40,430 nt of DNA. It comes from Alphaproteobacteria bacterium. Lineage in GTDB: Bacteria; Pseudomonadota; Alphaproteobacteria; CAAHEQ01; UBA3637. Both the position numbers and the translations under genes were made by a program. Positions 25,811-34,223 of the stretch are shown here, piece by piece (positions within the stretch are counted from its first letter, which is position 1; every line of letters begins with the position of its first letter). Below the pieces are notes generated by a model. It did not search any database. It was not told the DNA's origin and was given only the letters and a program-made list of their open reading frames with translations. Location: positions 1 through 40,430 of the forward strand of contig JAFPYW010000040.1 in assembly GCA_017394405.1 (NCBI GenBank), in the 5' to 3' direction.

Positions 25811-26924
25811 ATTCCGTTGGGTTGATCAAATCACCCAATAATTTGGTGTCGTCTTCTGGCAGGGTTTCGTCTGTTTCAACAGAGCGTAATTTGCGTGTTA
25901 GGACTCGTGTACGTGTGTCTGCCTCATCCAATGTCTTGTGGGCTTGATCCAAATTCTTACGTAACCTGTCAATCCAGTTGCCATACTTTTCAAACTCTGT
26001 CTTGGCCTGGCCCAAAATTGTCCAAACTTCATTAGATCGCTTTTGAATCGCCAATGTTTTGAACCCCATTTGTAAAGCGTTTAGGTAAGCCGCCAAGGTG
26101 CTGGGGCCGGTAATTGCTACGCGATGTTTGCGCTGAATTTCATCGGGCAAAGCAGGGCGTTTCATTACCTCGGCATATAATCCTTCAGTTGGTAAAAACA
26201 TAATAGCAAAATTAGTTGTTTTTGGTGGCAGAATATACTTTTTTGAAATTTTTTCAGCCTGTGTTTTGATTGTTCTTTCAAGTTCTGAAACACATTGTTC
26301 TACAGCATTTACATCTGCCCCTTCCGCTGCCGCAATTAGACGTTCATAGGTTTCCACGGGGAATTTTGAGTCAATGGGAATCAAAACCTCATCTGGTAAT
26401 TTAACGGCATATTCCACAACTTCACCATCGTCTTTAATATGAGCGTTTTGAACAAATTGTTCCGGTGCCAACATTTGCGAAAGCAAGTTGCCTAATTGCA
26501 CTTCACCCCATGTTCCGCGCGTTTTAACATTAGTCAAAATTCGTTTTAATCCTCCAACATCACTAGCCAAGTTTTGCATTTCACCAAGCCCTTTGTGGAC
26601 TTGTTCCAAACGTTCCGAAACCTGGGCAAAGGATTCGCCTAACCGTTTTTCCAAGGTGGTGTGTAATTTTTCATCCACGGTTGCACGCATTATCTCCAAG
26701 CGTTGCTCCATAGATTGCCGAATAGAATCATTAAAATTCATTAAGTTTTGGGTCAATTCTTCACGCAGATCTTTGGCGTCTGCCCGCATCATACGTTCCA
26801 AATGCTCCAATGCCTCTGTATTGCGGGAAGGGCGCAGCAAAACACGCAACCGCAAAACCGCGATAACAGACAAGACCAAAACAATAATCAGCAACGAAAT
26901 AACCAAATATTCTGTATAATCCAT
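25809..26924 (-). CDS. rmuC: DNA recombination protein RmuC
   Basis: 371 residues: an N-terminal membrane helix (about 7-27), a coiled coil (about 35-125) and the RmuC nuclease-like domain with VKTRGTWGEVQLGNLLSQML, EYAVKLPD, VLIPIDSKFPVETYERL and FLPTEGLYAEV. RmuC limits inversions at short inverted repeats; the domain resembles the restriction-endonuclease fold. Slightly shorter than the E. coli protein. No LexA box is seen before it. Confidence 0.95.
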   Translation of the reverse strand: MDYTEYLVISLLIIVLVLSVIAVLRLRVLLRPSRNTEALEHLERMMRADAKDLREELTQNLMNFNDSIRQSMEQRLEIMRATVDEKLHTTLEKRLGESFAQVSERLEQVHKGLGEMQNLASDVGGLKRILTNVKTRGTWGEVQLGNLLSQMLAPEQFVQNAHIKDDGEVVEYAVKLPDEVLIPIDSKFPVETYERLIAAAEGADVNAVEQCVSELERTIKTQAEKISKKYILPPKTTNFAIMFLPTEGLYAEVMKRPALPDEIQRKHRVAITGPSTLAAYLNALQMGFKTLAIQKRSNEVWTILGQAKTEFEKYGNWIDRLRKNLDQAHKTLDEADTRTRVLTRKLRSVETDETLPEDDTKLLGDLINPTE

Positions 26925-26987
26925 AAAAAACCTCTTTCTTTTTATTTGAAATCAGTGTAGCATAAAAAAACAGGAAAGGGAAGGAAA

Positions 26988-27659
26988 ATGCAACATGGAA
27001 TGAATTTTCTTTTGCGGATTTTGAAATGGCCTATTGCCGTGGCAATGGTGTTGTTATTTATGCCAGCATTAGACGCAGATATAATGATGATTCGGAAAAC
27101 ATTAGACTATGATTTTATGCTGACTTTTGTTGTACCTATGCTTGGAATGATTTTTGTGTGGTTTATAATACCTGGATTAAACGGCTCTCATTTTTCCATT
27201 TTTGAACACGAATTTACACATATGGTGGCGGCATTATTGACTTTTCATGCACCCAAATCTATGAACATAGAATCAGATCGGGGTGGGGCATTTTCTTTTT
27301 ATGGAGAGGGGAATTGGTTTATTACATTAGCCCCTTATTTTATTCCGACATTCCCTTTACTTATTATGTTGGCTAGTTTGTTTTGGACACTTCAAGGAAT
27401 TGCATTGCCATTCTTTTTTATGCCGGTTTTGGGCGTCATGTTTGGATATCATTTGGTTTCTAATGCTGTACAAATTCACGGGGATCAAACCGATTTTCCA
27501 ACGGCAGGATGGTTATTTTCTGTTTTATTTTTACCAACAGCAAATTTGTTGACATTTGGGGTTGTATGGGCCTTTGCTGCGCATGGATGGAGCGGTGTTT
27601 CATCTTGGAACAACCTTTTATTCCATTCTGTTGGAGTGTGGTTAGATAAGGTTTTATAA
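26988..27659 (+). CDS. M50B-like membrane metalloprotease
   Basis: 223 residues with about five hydrophobic helices and an HEFTH zinc motif (74-78, in FEHEFTHMVAAL) near the end of helix 2, the pattern of the M50B-like peptidase group. A late segment VSNAVQIHGDQTDF may give the third ligand. AAGGA precedes the ATG. No trace of a PDZ domain or signal peptide. Different from the M50 protein at 23104: little similarity outside the zinc motif. Substrate unknown. Confidence 0.7.
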   Translation: MQHGMNFLLRILKWPIAVAMVLLFMPALDADIMMIRKTLDYDFMLTFVVPMLGMIFVWFIIPGLNGSHFSIFEHEFTHMVAALLTFHAPKSMNIESDRGGAFSFYGEGNWFITLAPYFIPTFPLLIMLASLFWTLQGIALPFFFMPVLGVMFGYHLVSNAVQIHGDQTDFPTAGWLFSVLFLPTANLLTFGVVWAFAAHGWSGVSSWNNLLFHSVGVWLDKVL

Positions 27660-27666
27660 AAAAGAC

Positions 27667-27694
27667 TTGCAATTTTTTGAATATTTGGTATAAT
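27667..27694 (+). promoter_or_regulatory. Promoter for tRNA-Pro (TGG)
   Basis: TTGCAA at 27667-27672, a 16-base spacer and a perfect TATAAT at 27689-27694, 11 bases before the tRNA. Confidence 0.75.
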
Positions 27695-27704
27695 AGTTGT
27701 CAAT

Positions 27705-27781
27705 CGGAGCGTAGCTCAGCCTGGTAGAGTACTTGCTTTGGGAGCAAGGTGTCGCTGGTCCGAATCCAGTCGCTCCGACCA
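27705..27781 (+). tRNA. tRNA-Pro (TGG anticodon), CCA encoded
   Basis: A 77-base cloverleaf: acceptor CGGAGCG/CGCTCCG, anticodon stem CTTGC/GCAAG with loop TTTGGGA (anticodon TGG), T-arm with GGTCCGAATCC, CCA at 27779-27781. No terminator lies between it and the gene at 27806. Confidence 0.95.
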
Positions 27782-27805
27782 TTTCCCTCCTTATATGAAA
27801 GATAA

Positions 27806-29107
27806 ATGATGTTCATCAACATAGTGAATCAAGATGATTTTAAGAAATATGTTTCGCTGGAAATTTGCGCCCAAGATTTAAATCCTATCTTTAGAAATTT
27901 TAATAAATCTAAACATACTCTTCAAGAAATCATTCAAAAAAAGGAAATGCTTTCTGAATTTATGGCTATACGATATTTGCAAGACCGTTTGTGCAGGTAT
28001 TGGCAAGGAACAGAGAATTTGCCTTTTTTACGTCCTGTGGAGCAAGGTGAGGATGTAACATCGCAGCCCGAATGGGTCACCAATGCTTTGAATAATCATG
28101 AAAAAATATACGTATTTGATTCAAGTAAAATGCCGTCCGAAATACAAACAGAAATTCGGCGTGTTGGTTTGTTTTTGAAGGCAATGGCGGGGGAACACAT
28201 TGATCAGGTTGTCTTTTTTAGCCGCAAAACTGGTCGCCCACCAAAGGTTTATTTAGATTATTTGAAGGGAAAACATGATTATCCGGATTATATCCAAGCC
28301 GTTCAACAAACACTTAAATGGGAATGTAATGAATTGATACAAAATAAACGCAATGCCAAAGTAAAGCGTATAATGGATTTACCCAATGGTTACTATGCTG
28401 TTCAATTATTAAATGCTGCTGCTATGAAGTTAGAGGGGTATAAAATGGCAAACTGTCTGTCCGATGATTTGCTATCCTATTTAACTGAGGTTGAAAAAGA
28501 AAACCCGGATATTATCGTTTATTCAATTCGAAACAGTCAAAATATTCCCAGAGTTAATGTCACAGTGCGGCCTAAAGAAAAAATCATCACGGATTGTGCG
28601 GGTAAGGCAAACGATCTCGTTCATCCTGTTGATATTCCTGCGGTGGCCAGTTTTGTAAATGCTTTGCAATTGCCTATGCGTACAGCAGCCGCACATCAGG
28701 CAAGACTTTTAAGAAGTAATGGTCAATACTATGATGTTTTTCATTTGCCCACGGACAGAAAATTTTATGAATCTTCTTTGAATTTGGAAGGATTAGGGTT
28801 GACCGAATTGCCATCACTTGAAAATGTTGTGCTGAGTGGCTCATTTATGTGTGCTCATAACCAATTACGTAATTTGAAGGGGGCACCTAAAATAATCCGC
28901 GGTGGGATTTCTTTTTACGATAATCCAATCGAAAATTTAAGTGGTTTCCCGGACTATGCAGGAAGTGCCATTACACCGATCAAACTGGATGACAAAGCAA
29001 AAACATCAGTGTCTGGGGAAATTACCCTTATCCCAAGACAAATTTCCAGTCTCATTAAATCAAATATTTTCTATACGCCTTATTTAGTTCATGGAATCAA
29101 TGAATAA
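27806..29107 (+). CDS. Unknown protein with PcfJ-like motif and C-terminal leucine-rich repeats
   Basis: 433 residues, soluble. Residues 206-219 (AMKLEGYKMANCLS) followed by IIVYSIRNSQNIPRVNVTV resemble the core of PcfJ-like proteins (EGxxMxxC, then a YSxR strand pair). Residues about 325-385 hold short repeats of the type LxxLPSLE, CAHNQLRNLKGAP, YDNPIENLSGFP, like phage and symbiont leucine-rich repeats. Two adjacent ATG codons (27806, 27809) lack a strong binding site. It starts 24 bases after tRNA-Pro with no terminator between, so it is probably read from the tRNA promoter. Its end overlaps the convergent HAD gene by 24 bases. Function unknown. Confidence 0.75.
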   Translation: MMFINIVNQDDFKKYVSLEICAQDLNPIFRNFNKSKHTLQEIIQKKEMLSEFMAIRYLQDRLCRYWQGTENLPFLRPVEQGEDVTSQPEWVTNALNNHEKIYVFDSSKMPSEIQTEIRRVGLFLKAMAGEHIDQVVFFSRKTGRPPKVYLDYLKGKHDYPDYIQAVQQTLKWECNELIQNKRNAKVKRIMDLPNGYYAVQLLNAAAMKLEGYKMANCLSDDLLSYLTEVEKENPDIIVYSIRNSQNIPRVNVTVRPKEKIITDCAGKANDLVHPVDIPAVASFVNALQLPMRTAAAHQARLLRSNGQYYDVFHLPTDRKFYESSLNLEGLGLTELPSLENVVLSGSFMCAHNQLRNLKGAPKIIRGGISFYDNPIENLSGFPDYAGSAITPIKLDDKAKTSVSGEITLIPRQISSLIKSNIFYTPYLVHGINE

Positions 29108-29788
29108 TTTTTGAAGTGTTTTATGCACTTTCTCCATCGTGGCACATACGGCGATAACCCCAGTTTCTGAACATTTACGCCGATATTCTGGGGTGTCATT
29201 ACCTTCCGCGCCGATAAAGGCAATACATTTAATGCCGGCGGCCTTGGCAGCATTCATTCCATGGATGCTATCTTCAATTACAACGCAATCTTTTGGATCG
29301 TGGCCTTTTGTTTTAGCTGCCAGTAAAAATATGTCTGGGGCTGGTTTTCCATGCTCCACCATATCAACGGTAAAATAATCGTTTGAATTCATATACTTGT
29401 TTGTCCATTTTAATAGATCCATTTTCCATACCAGGTGTGCCTTCGTACTTCCCGTTGCAATACAGTGATCAAAATGTTTATCCTGAAGAATCTTTTCAAC
29501 ACCCATTATGGGACGCAAAAAATGATTCCCCGCATAAGTTTCGCCCTCTTCAATCTTGCGCATAAATTCAGCATCAAATGTTTCGTTAGGAAACGCCTTT
29601 TGTATATGATGCTTCTTGGTTCTATCAGCCATTCCGGCCAACAACTCTATTTCTTGATCACGTGTCAAAACAATATTTTTTTCTTTTTTTAATGTGTCAC
29701 GCCAGACGCCAACCCATAATTTTTCTGAATCAGCCATCACACCATCAAAATCCCAAATAATGAGCGGCTTTTTATTTAATTTTGTCAT
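29084..29788 (-). CDS. HAD-superfamily hydrolase (beta-phosphoglucomutase/phosphatase-like)
   Basis: 234 residues with the HAD motifs: WDFDGVMADSE (nucleophile Asp at the first D of DFDG), ATGSTK (motif II), Lys in HGKPAPDIF (motif III) and VVIEDSIHGMNAAKAAG (motif IV). A helical cap follows motif I, so this is subclass I (PGP/beta-PGM group). Likely a small phosphomonoesterase in the cytoplasm. Overlaps the second HAD gene by 17 bases and belongs to the dapA unit. Substrate unknown. Confidence 0.85.
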   Translation of the reverse strand: MTKLNKKPLIIWDFDGVMADSEKLWVGVWRDTLKKEKNIVLTRDQEIELLAGMADRTKKHHIQKAFPNETFDAEFMRKIEEGETYAGNHFLRPIMGVEKILQDKHFDHCIATGSTKAHLVWKMDLLKWTNKYMNSNDYFTVDMVEHGKPAPDIFLLAAKTKGHDPKDCVVIEDSIHGMNAAKAAGIKCIAFIGAEGNDTPEYRRKCSETGVIAVCATMEKVHKTLQKLFIDSMN

Positions 29789-30434
29789 TTTCCAACAATT
29801 CCTTCAATTCATTCATATTGTGCACTTCCGGAATCCATTTCAAGTCCTCAGGCAAATCCATTGTAAAAGGGCAACGATAACGAATGGGATGCGCCCCCAC
29901 ATGAATCGCAGCATATTGGTTATAGATTCTATCATCAACCAGAACTGTTTCATCGGACAATAAACCATATTTGTCAAAACACGCCTTTAAGGAATCTTCC
30001 TTGGCTGTATCGTGCATAAATTGGCCATGTTGAACACATTCTATCGTCAAAAAATCTTTCACATCAACTAACAATTTATTCAACAATTTTTTCTTTACTT
30101 CCACATTAAAGGTAGCGGACAAAGTAAATTGTTTATACCCCAATTCATGAAATTCTTTTAATGCTTCAATAACGCCGGGATACAAGGGGCGTTTTTCAAA
30201 GAACTCACTATGACAAAAATCGTGATCCATTTGGGGGCCAAGAGTCGGGTGTGTTTTAAGTTCCAAAGCACCATATTTAGGATCAATCGGCAACACTTTG
30301 TCCATATCTTCAAATTTCAAATCTTTGTACTGATCACGATAATTTGGATGTTCAGTTAAAAAAGTATAATAAGCATGGTTCAGATCAGCCAAAACGCCAT
30401 CCACATCCCAAAAAATATTTTTGATTTTAGGCAT
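29772..30434 (-). CDS. Second HAD-family hydrolase
   Basis: 220 residues. FWDVDGVLADLNHA near the start is motif I, LSATFN probable motif II, and ETVLVDDRIYNQYAA probable motif IV. A cap of about 80 residues follows motif I (EDMDKVLPIDPKYGALE). It is only distantly like the neighbouring HAD protein, so not a recent duplication. It overlaps the genes on both sides (8 and 17 bases). Probably a phosphatase; substrate unknown. Confidence 0.78.
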   Translation of the reverse strand: MPKIKNIFWDVDGVLADLNHAYYTFLTEHPNYRDQYKDLKFEDMDKVLPIDPKYGALELKTHPTLGPQMDHDFCHSEFFEKRPLYPGVIEALKEFHELGYKQFTLSATFNVEVKKKLLNKLLVDVKDFLTIECVQHGQFMHDTAKEDSLKACFDKYGLLSDETVLVDDRIYNQYAAIHVGAHPIRYRCPFTMDLPEDLKWIPEVHNMNELKELLENDKIK

Positions 30435-30936
30435 TCTTTTCCTTTGCTTTCGCCATGAGTGCTGGGCATGAGAAACGAGGCCTGTGGATCAGGTGGACAT
30501 CCATTTTTTGAAATTGCTCAGTCAAATTGGCACTTGGATGCTGTGCTTCGTAGGCGTTCAAAACTGGCCAGTTAATCCCCTTTGGGCCGGTTTTCAGTTT
30601 TTTATAAATATCCAGCACATGTTTCAGGTCTTGTTTTAAGTTGCCATGAATTAGCTGGTATTTTTTTAAGAAACGAGGGGCAGGTTGAAAATGCTGATCT
30701 TGCATGGTTTCCAAAGCCGAGATAATCCCCATATATCTGGCTGCCATAATCAAAGATAAACAACAATCTTGATTCGCTGAATTAAAATCATCAACGCCAT
30801 CATCAATCATACGAATCAACTTCGGATATCCGACCAAATCGATGAGATCAGATAGCGAATGATTCGGGGCTGTCAGTTTTGCAAGGTTGTCTTTTAACGA
30901 TGAGCGTCCGGCCTTTGTTGAATCCTTTTTTGGCAT
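30427..30936 (-). CDS. Unknown protein of 169 residues in the dapA unit
   Basis: Soluble, largely helical protein: MPKKDSTKAGRSSLKDNLAK, then SLSDLIDLVGYPKLIRMIDD and CCLSLIMAARYMGIISALE. The last part has a Pro/His-rich tail (HLIHRPRFSCPALMAKAKEK). Its start lies 43 bases inside the end of dapA, and GGGGGAAA before the ATG is within dapA, so translation is coupled. No family recognised. The overlap argues that it is a real gene. Confidence 0.72.
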   Translation of the reverse strand: MPKKDSTKAGRSSLKDNLAKLTAPNHSLSDLIDLVGYPKLIRMIDDGVDDFNSANQDCCLSLIMAARYMGIISALETMQDQHFQPAPRFLKKYQLIHGNLKQDLKHVLDIYKKLKTGPKGINWPVLNAYEAQHPSANLTEQFQKMDVHLIHRPRFSCPALMAKAKEKNA

Positions 30937-31922
30937 GTTTCCCCCTTTATGTTGTTGATCTTTTTCTTTTTCGGCGGAAGTTTTTCCTTCCCATAAAATT
31001 GCTCTTTTGCTTCCTTAACGGCACGCAAGCATCTTCCCATATCTCTTTTGGCCCCTTTAGACATTTCTCCCAATGTCCGTGCGACTGGAGAGGAAATCAA
31101 TTTCCGTCGATATAATGCTTCTTTAACAGGCAACGGATTGGCAAAATCGTCACCATGATCATGCATTGTTACGCGGGAAAATAACGGATGAAGGATATGG
31201 TTTCTTATTTGTGCTTGGAACATATGGCCGCCCTTAAAATTAGATATCATCTCTTTAATCATTTGGCCTTCCAAATGAGACATCACGCTGACAACGCCAT
31301 TAGCCCCCAATGCCAACATCGGCAAGGTCAAGCTGTCATCCCCGGAATATACTTGGAAATCAGGCGGGCAAAGCATCTTTAATTCGGTCACCTTGTCCAT
31401 GTTGCCTAAACTTTGTTTAATACCAACGATAGTTGGATTTTCTTTGGCCAATCTAGCTACTGTCTGAGGATAAATCTCTTTGCCTGTGCGGCCTGGGATA
31501 TTGTAAATCATCATTGGTTTTCCATCAATCGCTTTGGCTATGGCATTGAAGTGAATAAAAAGTGCTTGTTGAGAAGGTTTAATGTATTCGGGAACCGCCA
31601 CCAAAATAGAATTTGCACCAAGTTGGAACGCAGTTTTGGCCTTCAATATAGCACGCCCGGTGTTTGTGTCGCTTGTGGCGACCATAATTCTGGCTTGTGG
31701 TACAGCCCTGCGAACAGCCAAAAGAATATCCCATTTTTCTAAGGGGGATAACTGCGCTGCTTCGCCAGTAGATCCTGTCAATAAAATTGTGTCAGTTCCA
31801 TTATTGATAAGGTACTTCGCCAAAGATGCAACTTCATCATAAGCCACATTTTGATCTGCGTCAGGTTTAAAAGGTGTCACCATAGCGGTGATTACGTCAC
31901 CGAAATTCACTTTATTTGTCAT
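30894..31922 (-). CDS. dapA: 4-hydroxy-tetrahydrodipicolinate synthase, with basic C-terminal tail
   Basis: 342 residues of the DapA/NAL aldolase family: GSTGEAAQLS (pyruvate site), MMIYNIPGRTG with the catalytic Tyr, and IVGIKQSLGNMDK with the Schiff-base Lys. It condenses pyruvate with aspartate semialdehyde, the first step toward diaminopimelate and lysine. The last ~35 residues (KEKLPPKKKKINNIKGE...) form a Lys-rich tail beyond the usual 290-300 residue length, overlapping the next gene. The start is ATG 31922 (GAAGGG eight bases upstream); a TTG six bases before is rejected. It could be another NAL-family aldolase, but the motifs fit DapA best. Confidence 0.88.
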   Translation of the reverse strand: MTNKVNFGDVITAMVTPFKPDADQNVAYDEVASLAKYLINNGTDTILLTGSTGEAAQLSPLEKWDILLAVRRAVPQARIMVATSDTNTGRAILKAKTAFQLGANSILVAVPEYIKPSQQALFIHFNAIAKAIDGKPMMIYNIPGRTGKEIYPQTVARLAKENPTIVGIKQSLGNMDKVTELKMLCPPDFQVYSGDDSLTLPMLALGANGVVSVMSHLEGQMIKEMISNFKGGHMFQAQIRNHILHPLFSRVTMHDHGDDFANPLPVKEALYRRKLISSPVARTLGEMSKGAKRDMGRCLRAVKEAKEQFYGKEKLPPKKKKINNIKGETCQKRIQQRPDAHR

Positions 31923-31952
31923 ATACAAAACCCTTCACCTCAACCAATTTAC

Positions 31953-31981
31953 ATAATATATAACGAAAAGTGAAAAGTCAA
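31953..31981 (-). promoter_or_regulatory. Promoter for the dapA unit
   Basis: Minus strand: TTGACT (31981-31976), a 17-base spacer and TATTAT (31958-31953). No leader structure such as a lysine riboswitch fits in the short 5' region. Confidence 0.65.
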
Positions 31982-31988
31982 TAATTTT

Positions 31989-32603
31989 TTAATAGGATCG
32001 GATAAGACCCGTCAAAATGCCTTGAATTTCAACGCGATCGGTTGTAAATATACGCGTTTCATAGGCTGGATTTGCTGGTTCCAAAGCAATAGAGGTAGCT
32101 CGTTTGCGCAAGCGCTTTAATGTCACATCATATCCGTCAATCAAGGCCACAATAATATCCCCATCGCTGGCTTGGGCCGCGCGTTTAATAATAACCGTAT
32201 CCCCATTTAAGATGCCAGCGTTAATCATGGAATCGCCTTCAACCAACAACGCATAATATTCACCATTTTTGGTCATGGCTGTTGGGACGGCTATTGTTTC
32301 CGTTTCATTGGCAACTGCTTCAATTGGTAATCCCGCGGCAATTTTTCCGTACAAAGGAATTTGAGTCACATCATTGGCAATATCAGGGGCGGGGGACAAT
32401 TCTTTTAACTCAATTGCTCGTGCCTGATTGTGCAAACGATGAACCACTTGTCGTTCTTCTAAAGCGGAAATAAGCCGATGAATGCTAGATTTTGATTTTA
32501 AGCCCAAATAATCTTTCATTTCATCAAACGAGGGGGCAACCCCGTTTTCAGCAACATATTTTTTAATAAAATCAAATAGTTCTAATTGCTTTTTGGTCAG
32601 CAT
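31989..32603 (-). CDS. lexA: SOS repressor LexA
   Basis: 204 residues: a winged helix N-terminus ([20 protein letters not shown], then [15 protein letters not shown]) and a C-terminal self-cleavage domain with the Ala90-Gly91 site ([10 protein letters not shown]), nucleophile Ser125 (EGDSMINAG) and Lys163 (VTLKRL). RecA filaments trigger cleavage. It is autoregulated, as a LexA box lies between its -10 box and start. Length and motifs are normal. Confidence 0.97.
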   Translation of the reverse strand: MLTKKQLELFDFIKKYVAENGVAPSFDEMKDYLGLKSKSSIHRLISALEERQVVHRLHNQARAIELKELSPAPDIANDVTQIPLYGKIAAGLPIEAVANETETIAVPTAMTKNGEYYALLVEGDSMINAGILNGDTVIIKRAAQASDGDIIVALIDGYDVTLKRLRKRATSIALEPANPAYETRIFTTDRVEIQGILTGLIRSY

Positions 32604-32615
32604 CTTGTCTCCTTT

Positions 32616-32630
32616 GTTCTTGTTTTGTTC
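32616..32630 (-). promoter_or_regulatory. LexA operator (SOS box) of lexA
   Basis: Minus strand GAACAAAACAAGAAC (GAAC-N7-GAAC), two bases downstream of the -10 box, so LexA would cover the transcription start. Confidence 0.9.
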
Positions 32631-32632
32631 TC

Positions 32633-32661
32633 ATTTTAGGTTAAAAAAAATACATTGTCAA
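32633..32661 (-). promoter_or_regulatory. Promoter for lexA
   Basis: Minus strand: TTGACA (32661-32656), a 17-base spacer and TAAAAT (32638-32633). Confidence 0.8.
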
Positions 32662-32680
32662 CAGGGAAAATAAAAAAAAC

Positions 32681-32709
32681 TTGATTTTTTTTGAAAAAAA
32701 AGATATAAA
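32681..32709 (+). promoter_or_regulatory. Promoter for tRNA-Pro (GGG)
   Basis: TTGATT at 32681-32686, a 17-base spacer and TATAAA at 32704-32709, 11 bases before the tRNA. Confidence 0.6.
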
Positions 32710-32719
32710 TAGGGTCACT

Positions 32720-32796
32720 CGGAGCGTAGCGCAGCCTGGTAGCGCACTTGTCTGGGGGGCAAGTGGTCGTGGGTTCAAATCCCGCCGCTCCGACCA
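32720..32796 (+). tRNA. tRNA-Pro (GGG anticodon), CCA encoded
   Basis: A 77-base cloverleaf: acceptor CGGAGCG/CGCTCCG, anticodon stem CTTGT/GCAAG with loop CTGGGGG (anticodon GGG), T-arm with GGTTCAAATCC, CCA at 32794-32796. Same acceptor stem as tRNA-Pro (TGG) at 27705. Confidence 0.95.
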
Positions 32797-32802
32797 ATAA
32801 AA

Positions 32803-32835
32803 AAAACCGCCTTTTATGGCGGTTTTCCTTTTTGT
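32803..32835. terminator. Bidirectional terminator between tRNA-Pro and the HNH gene
   Basis: AAAACCGCC (32803-32811) pairs with GGCGGTTTT (32818-32826) around TTTTAT. T-runs follow on both strands, so it should end both the tRNA transcript and the HNH/CBS transcript. Confidence 0.85.
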
Positions 32836-32890
32836 AAAATGTTTTTTTGATTAAAATATCACCAATTCAAATCCACTCAAGAGGACTAAA

Positions 32891-33439
32891 TCACTTTTTA
32901 TATATTTCATCATGCATTTTTTGAAGTTCTTTGGCCGCTTCCTCTAGATCCCTGGTAAAATTCTCCAACATCTCCGTCCATTTATTCAGCATCTCATCTG
33001 TTAATATAACTTTTTTCGGAGGCATGGTTTTTTGAAATGCTTCAATGTTATCAATACGTTTTTGTATTAGTTCTTTTTCCTCTTTCGTCTCGCAATCTTT
33101 CTTAAGTTTTTCCATATATTCTTTCCAAGACATATTACCTTTGGGTTGATTGCATTCGCCACAACAAGGAACCAAATTCCCTGGTTCTGTTCCATATCCT
33201 GTTGGTTTCCTGTCAAATATTAAAGGATGAAGATGATCCAAATGTGTTGCGTCTTTTCCACAATATGCACATTTATTTTCCGAGAAAAAACTCTTCCATA
33301 TTACTTCTTCATCATTAGAGCAGGGTACTCTTTCCAATAAAGTACAGGCCATAGACCTACATATTGTTGAACTACGTCCGCTTATTTTATCGGATGACGG
33401 ATATTTAAAATCGTTAATTTTGCATCTTTTCCTTGCCAT
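32891..33439 (-). CDS. HNH endonuclease
   Basis: 182 residues. A zinc-braced HNH domain spans 57-100: CAYC (57-60), LDHLHP (Asp68, His69), the GNLVPCC Asn88, and CCGEC (93-96) with Lys100. The nuclease is followed by a helical coiled-coil tail (about 145-180). The N-terminal 50 residues may bind DNA. HNH proteins of this type cut DNA in restriction, phage and toxin systems. No methylase is adjacent; it is 39 bases downstream of the CBS protein gene, evidently one unit. The AT-rich codon usage contrasts with lexA. Target unknown. Confidence 0.85.
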   Translation of the reverse strand: MARKRCKINDFKYPSSDKISGRSSTICRSMACTLLERVPCSNDEEVIWKSFFSENKCAYCGKDATHLDHLHPLIFDRKPTGYGTEPGNLVPCCGECNQPKGNMSWKEYMEKLKKDCETKEEKELIQKRIDNIEAFQKTMPPKKVILTDEMLNKWTEMLENFTRDLEEAAKELQKMHDEIYKK

Positions 33440-33478
33440 TTTGTACCCTATACTTTATTAAAATATTTTTTCAATTGC

Positions 33479-34177
33479 TTAAAAGGGACACATATCCCAA
33501 GAAGTTATAATTCCGAGTATTTTTTCGGATTTTTGACCTGTTTCTGTTACAAATACAGCGCCTAACCTTTTTTTAGATTCAAGTTCTTTATTAAATATAT
33601 CCTTTAACTGGAGTATTGACATATCACGAGGCACAAACTTAAAAGATTCATTATTCCTATCTATATTTAATTCGTCGGCCAACTCAGAAATCTTCAAGTC
33701 ACGTAAATCTAAAAGAAGTTCTTCCTGTTTCGCAATATAATTAAAAATGGAACTTTCACTCAACACGCCCAAAAAAGCATCATTTTCATCCAAAATAGGA
33801 ACGTGAGTGTAAATTTTTTCTTTCATATCTTTAAGGGTTGGTAATAAAGGATCTGTAATTTTTTTAAAATATACATCTTTAATCGAAATATCATATGCTG
33901 TTTGGGTATAACGCTGAACTATCCTATGTAATTCATTTATTAAAGGCTGGGGCGTGGCGATAAATTTTGCTTGTTCTTTATGTGATAATATATTTCTAAT
34001 GGAATTGCATGTCATCAAAAAAGAATAGTCTTTTGTGGAAAGATTATTTCTTTGATCATAAAGGTTATCCTGAAATGTTTTATCAGGATCTTTTATAATT
34101 AAATTTTCTAATATCTGAAAATTTTTTAAATACGCCTGTTGCTCATCCGAATATAGTTTTTGTTCTTTTAACGCCAT
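33479..34177 (-). CDS. Tandem CBS-domain protein with RNxxxH motif (possible HEPN)
   Basis: 232 residues. The N-terminal 95 residues are helical and contain SIRNILSH (59-66), matching the R-x4-H motif of HEPN ribonucleases. Residues about 100-160 and 165-230 look like two CBS repeats: VPILDENDAFLGVLSESSIFNYI, then FVPRDMSILQLKDIF and AVFVTETGQKSEKILGIITSWD. CBS pairs bind adenosine nucleotides and switch partner domains. With the downstream HNH gene, this suggests a nucleotide-sensing nuclease module. The HEPN reading rests on one motif in an all-helical region and is inferred. Confidence 0.75.
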   Translation of the reverse strand: MALKEQKLYSDEQQAYLKNFQILENLIIKDPDKTFQDNLYDQRNNLSTKDYSFLMTCNSIRNILSHKEQAKFIATPQPLINELHRIVQRYTQTAYDISIKDVYFKKITDPLLPTLKDMKEKIYTHVPILDENDAFLGVLSESSIFNYIAKQEELLLDLRDLKISELADELNIDRNNESFKFVPRDMSILQLKDIFNKELESKKRLGAVFVTETGQKSEKILGIITSWDMCPF

Positions 34178-34223
34178 AATGGTTGCCTTTCAATAAGATT
34201 TGCTTTTATTGGCATACCCCAGT

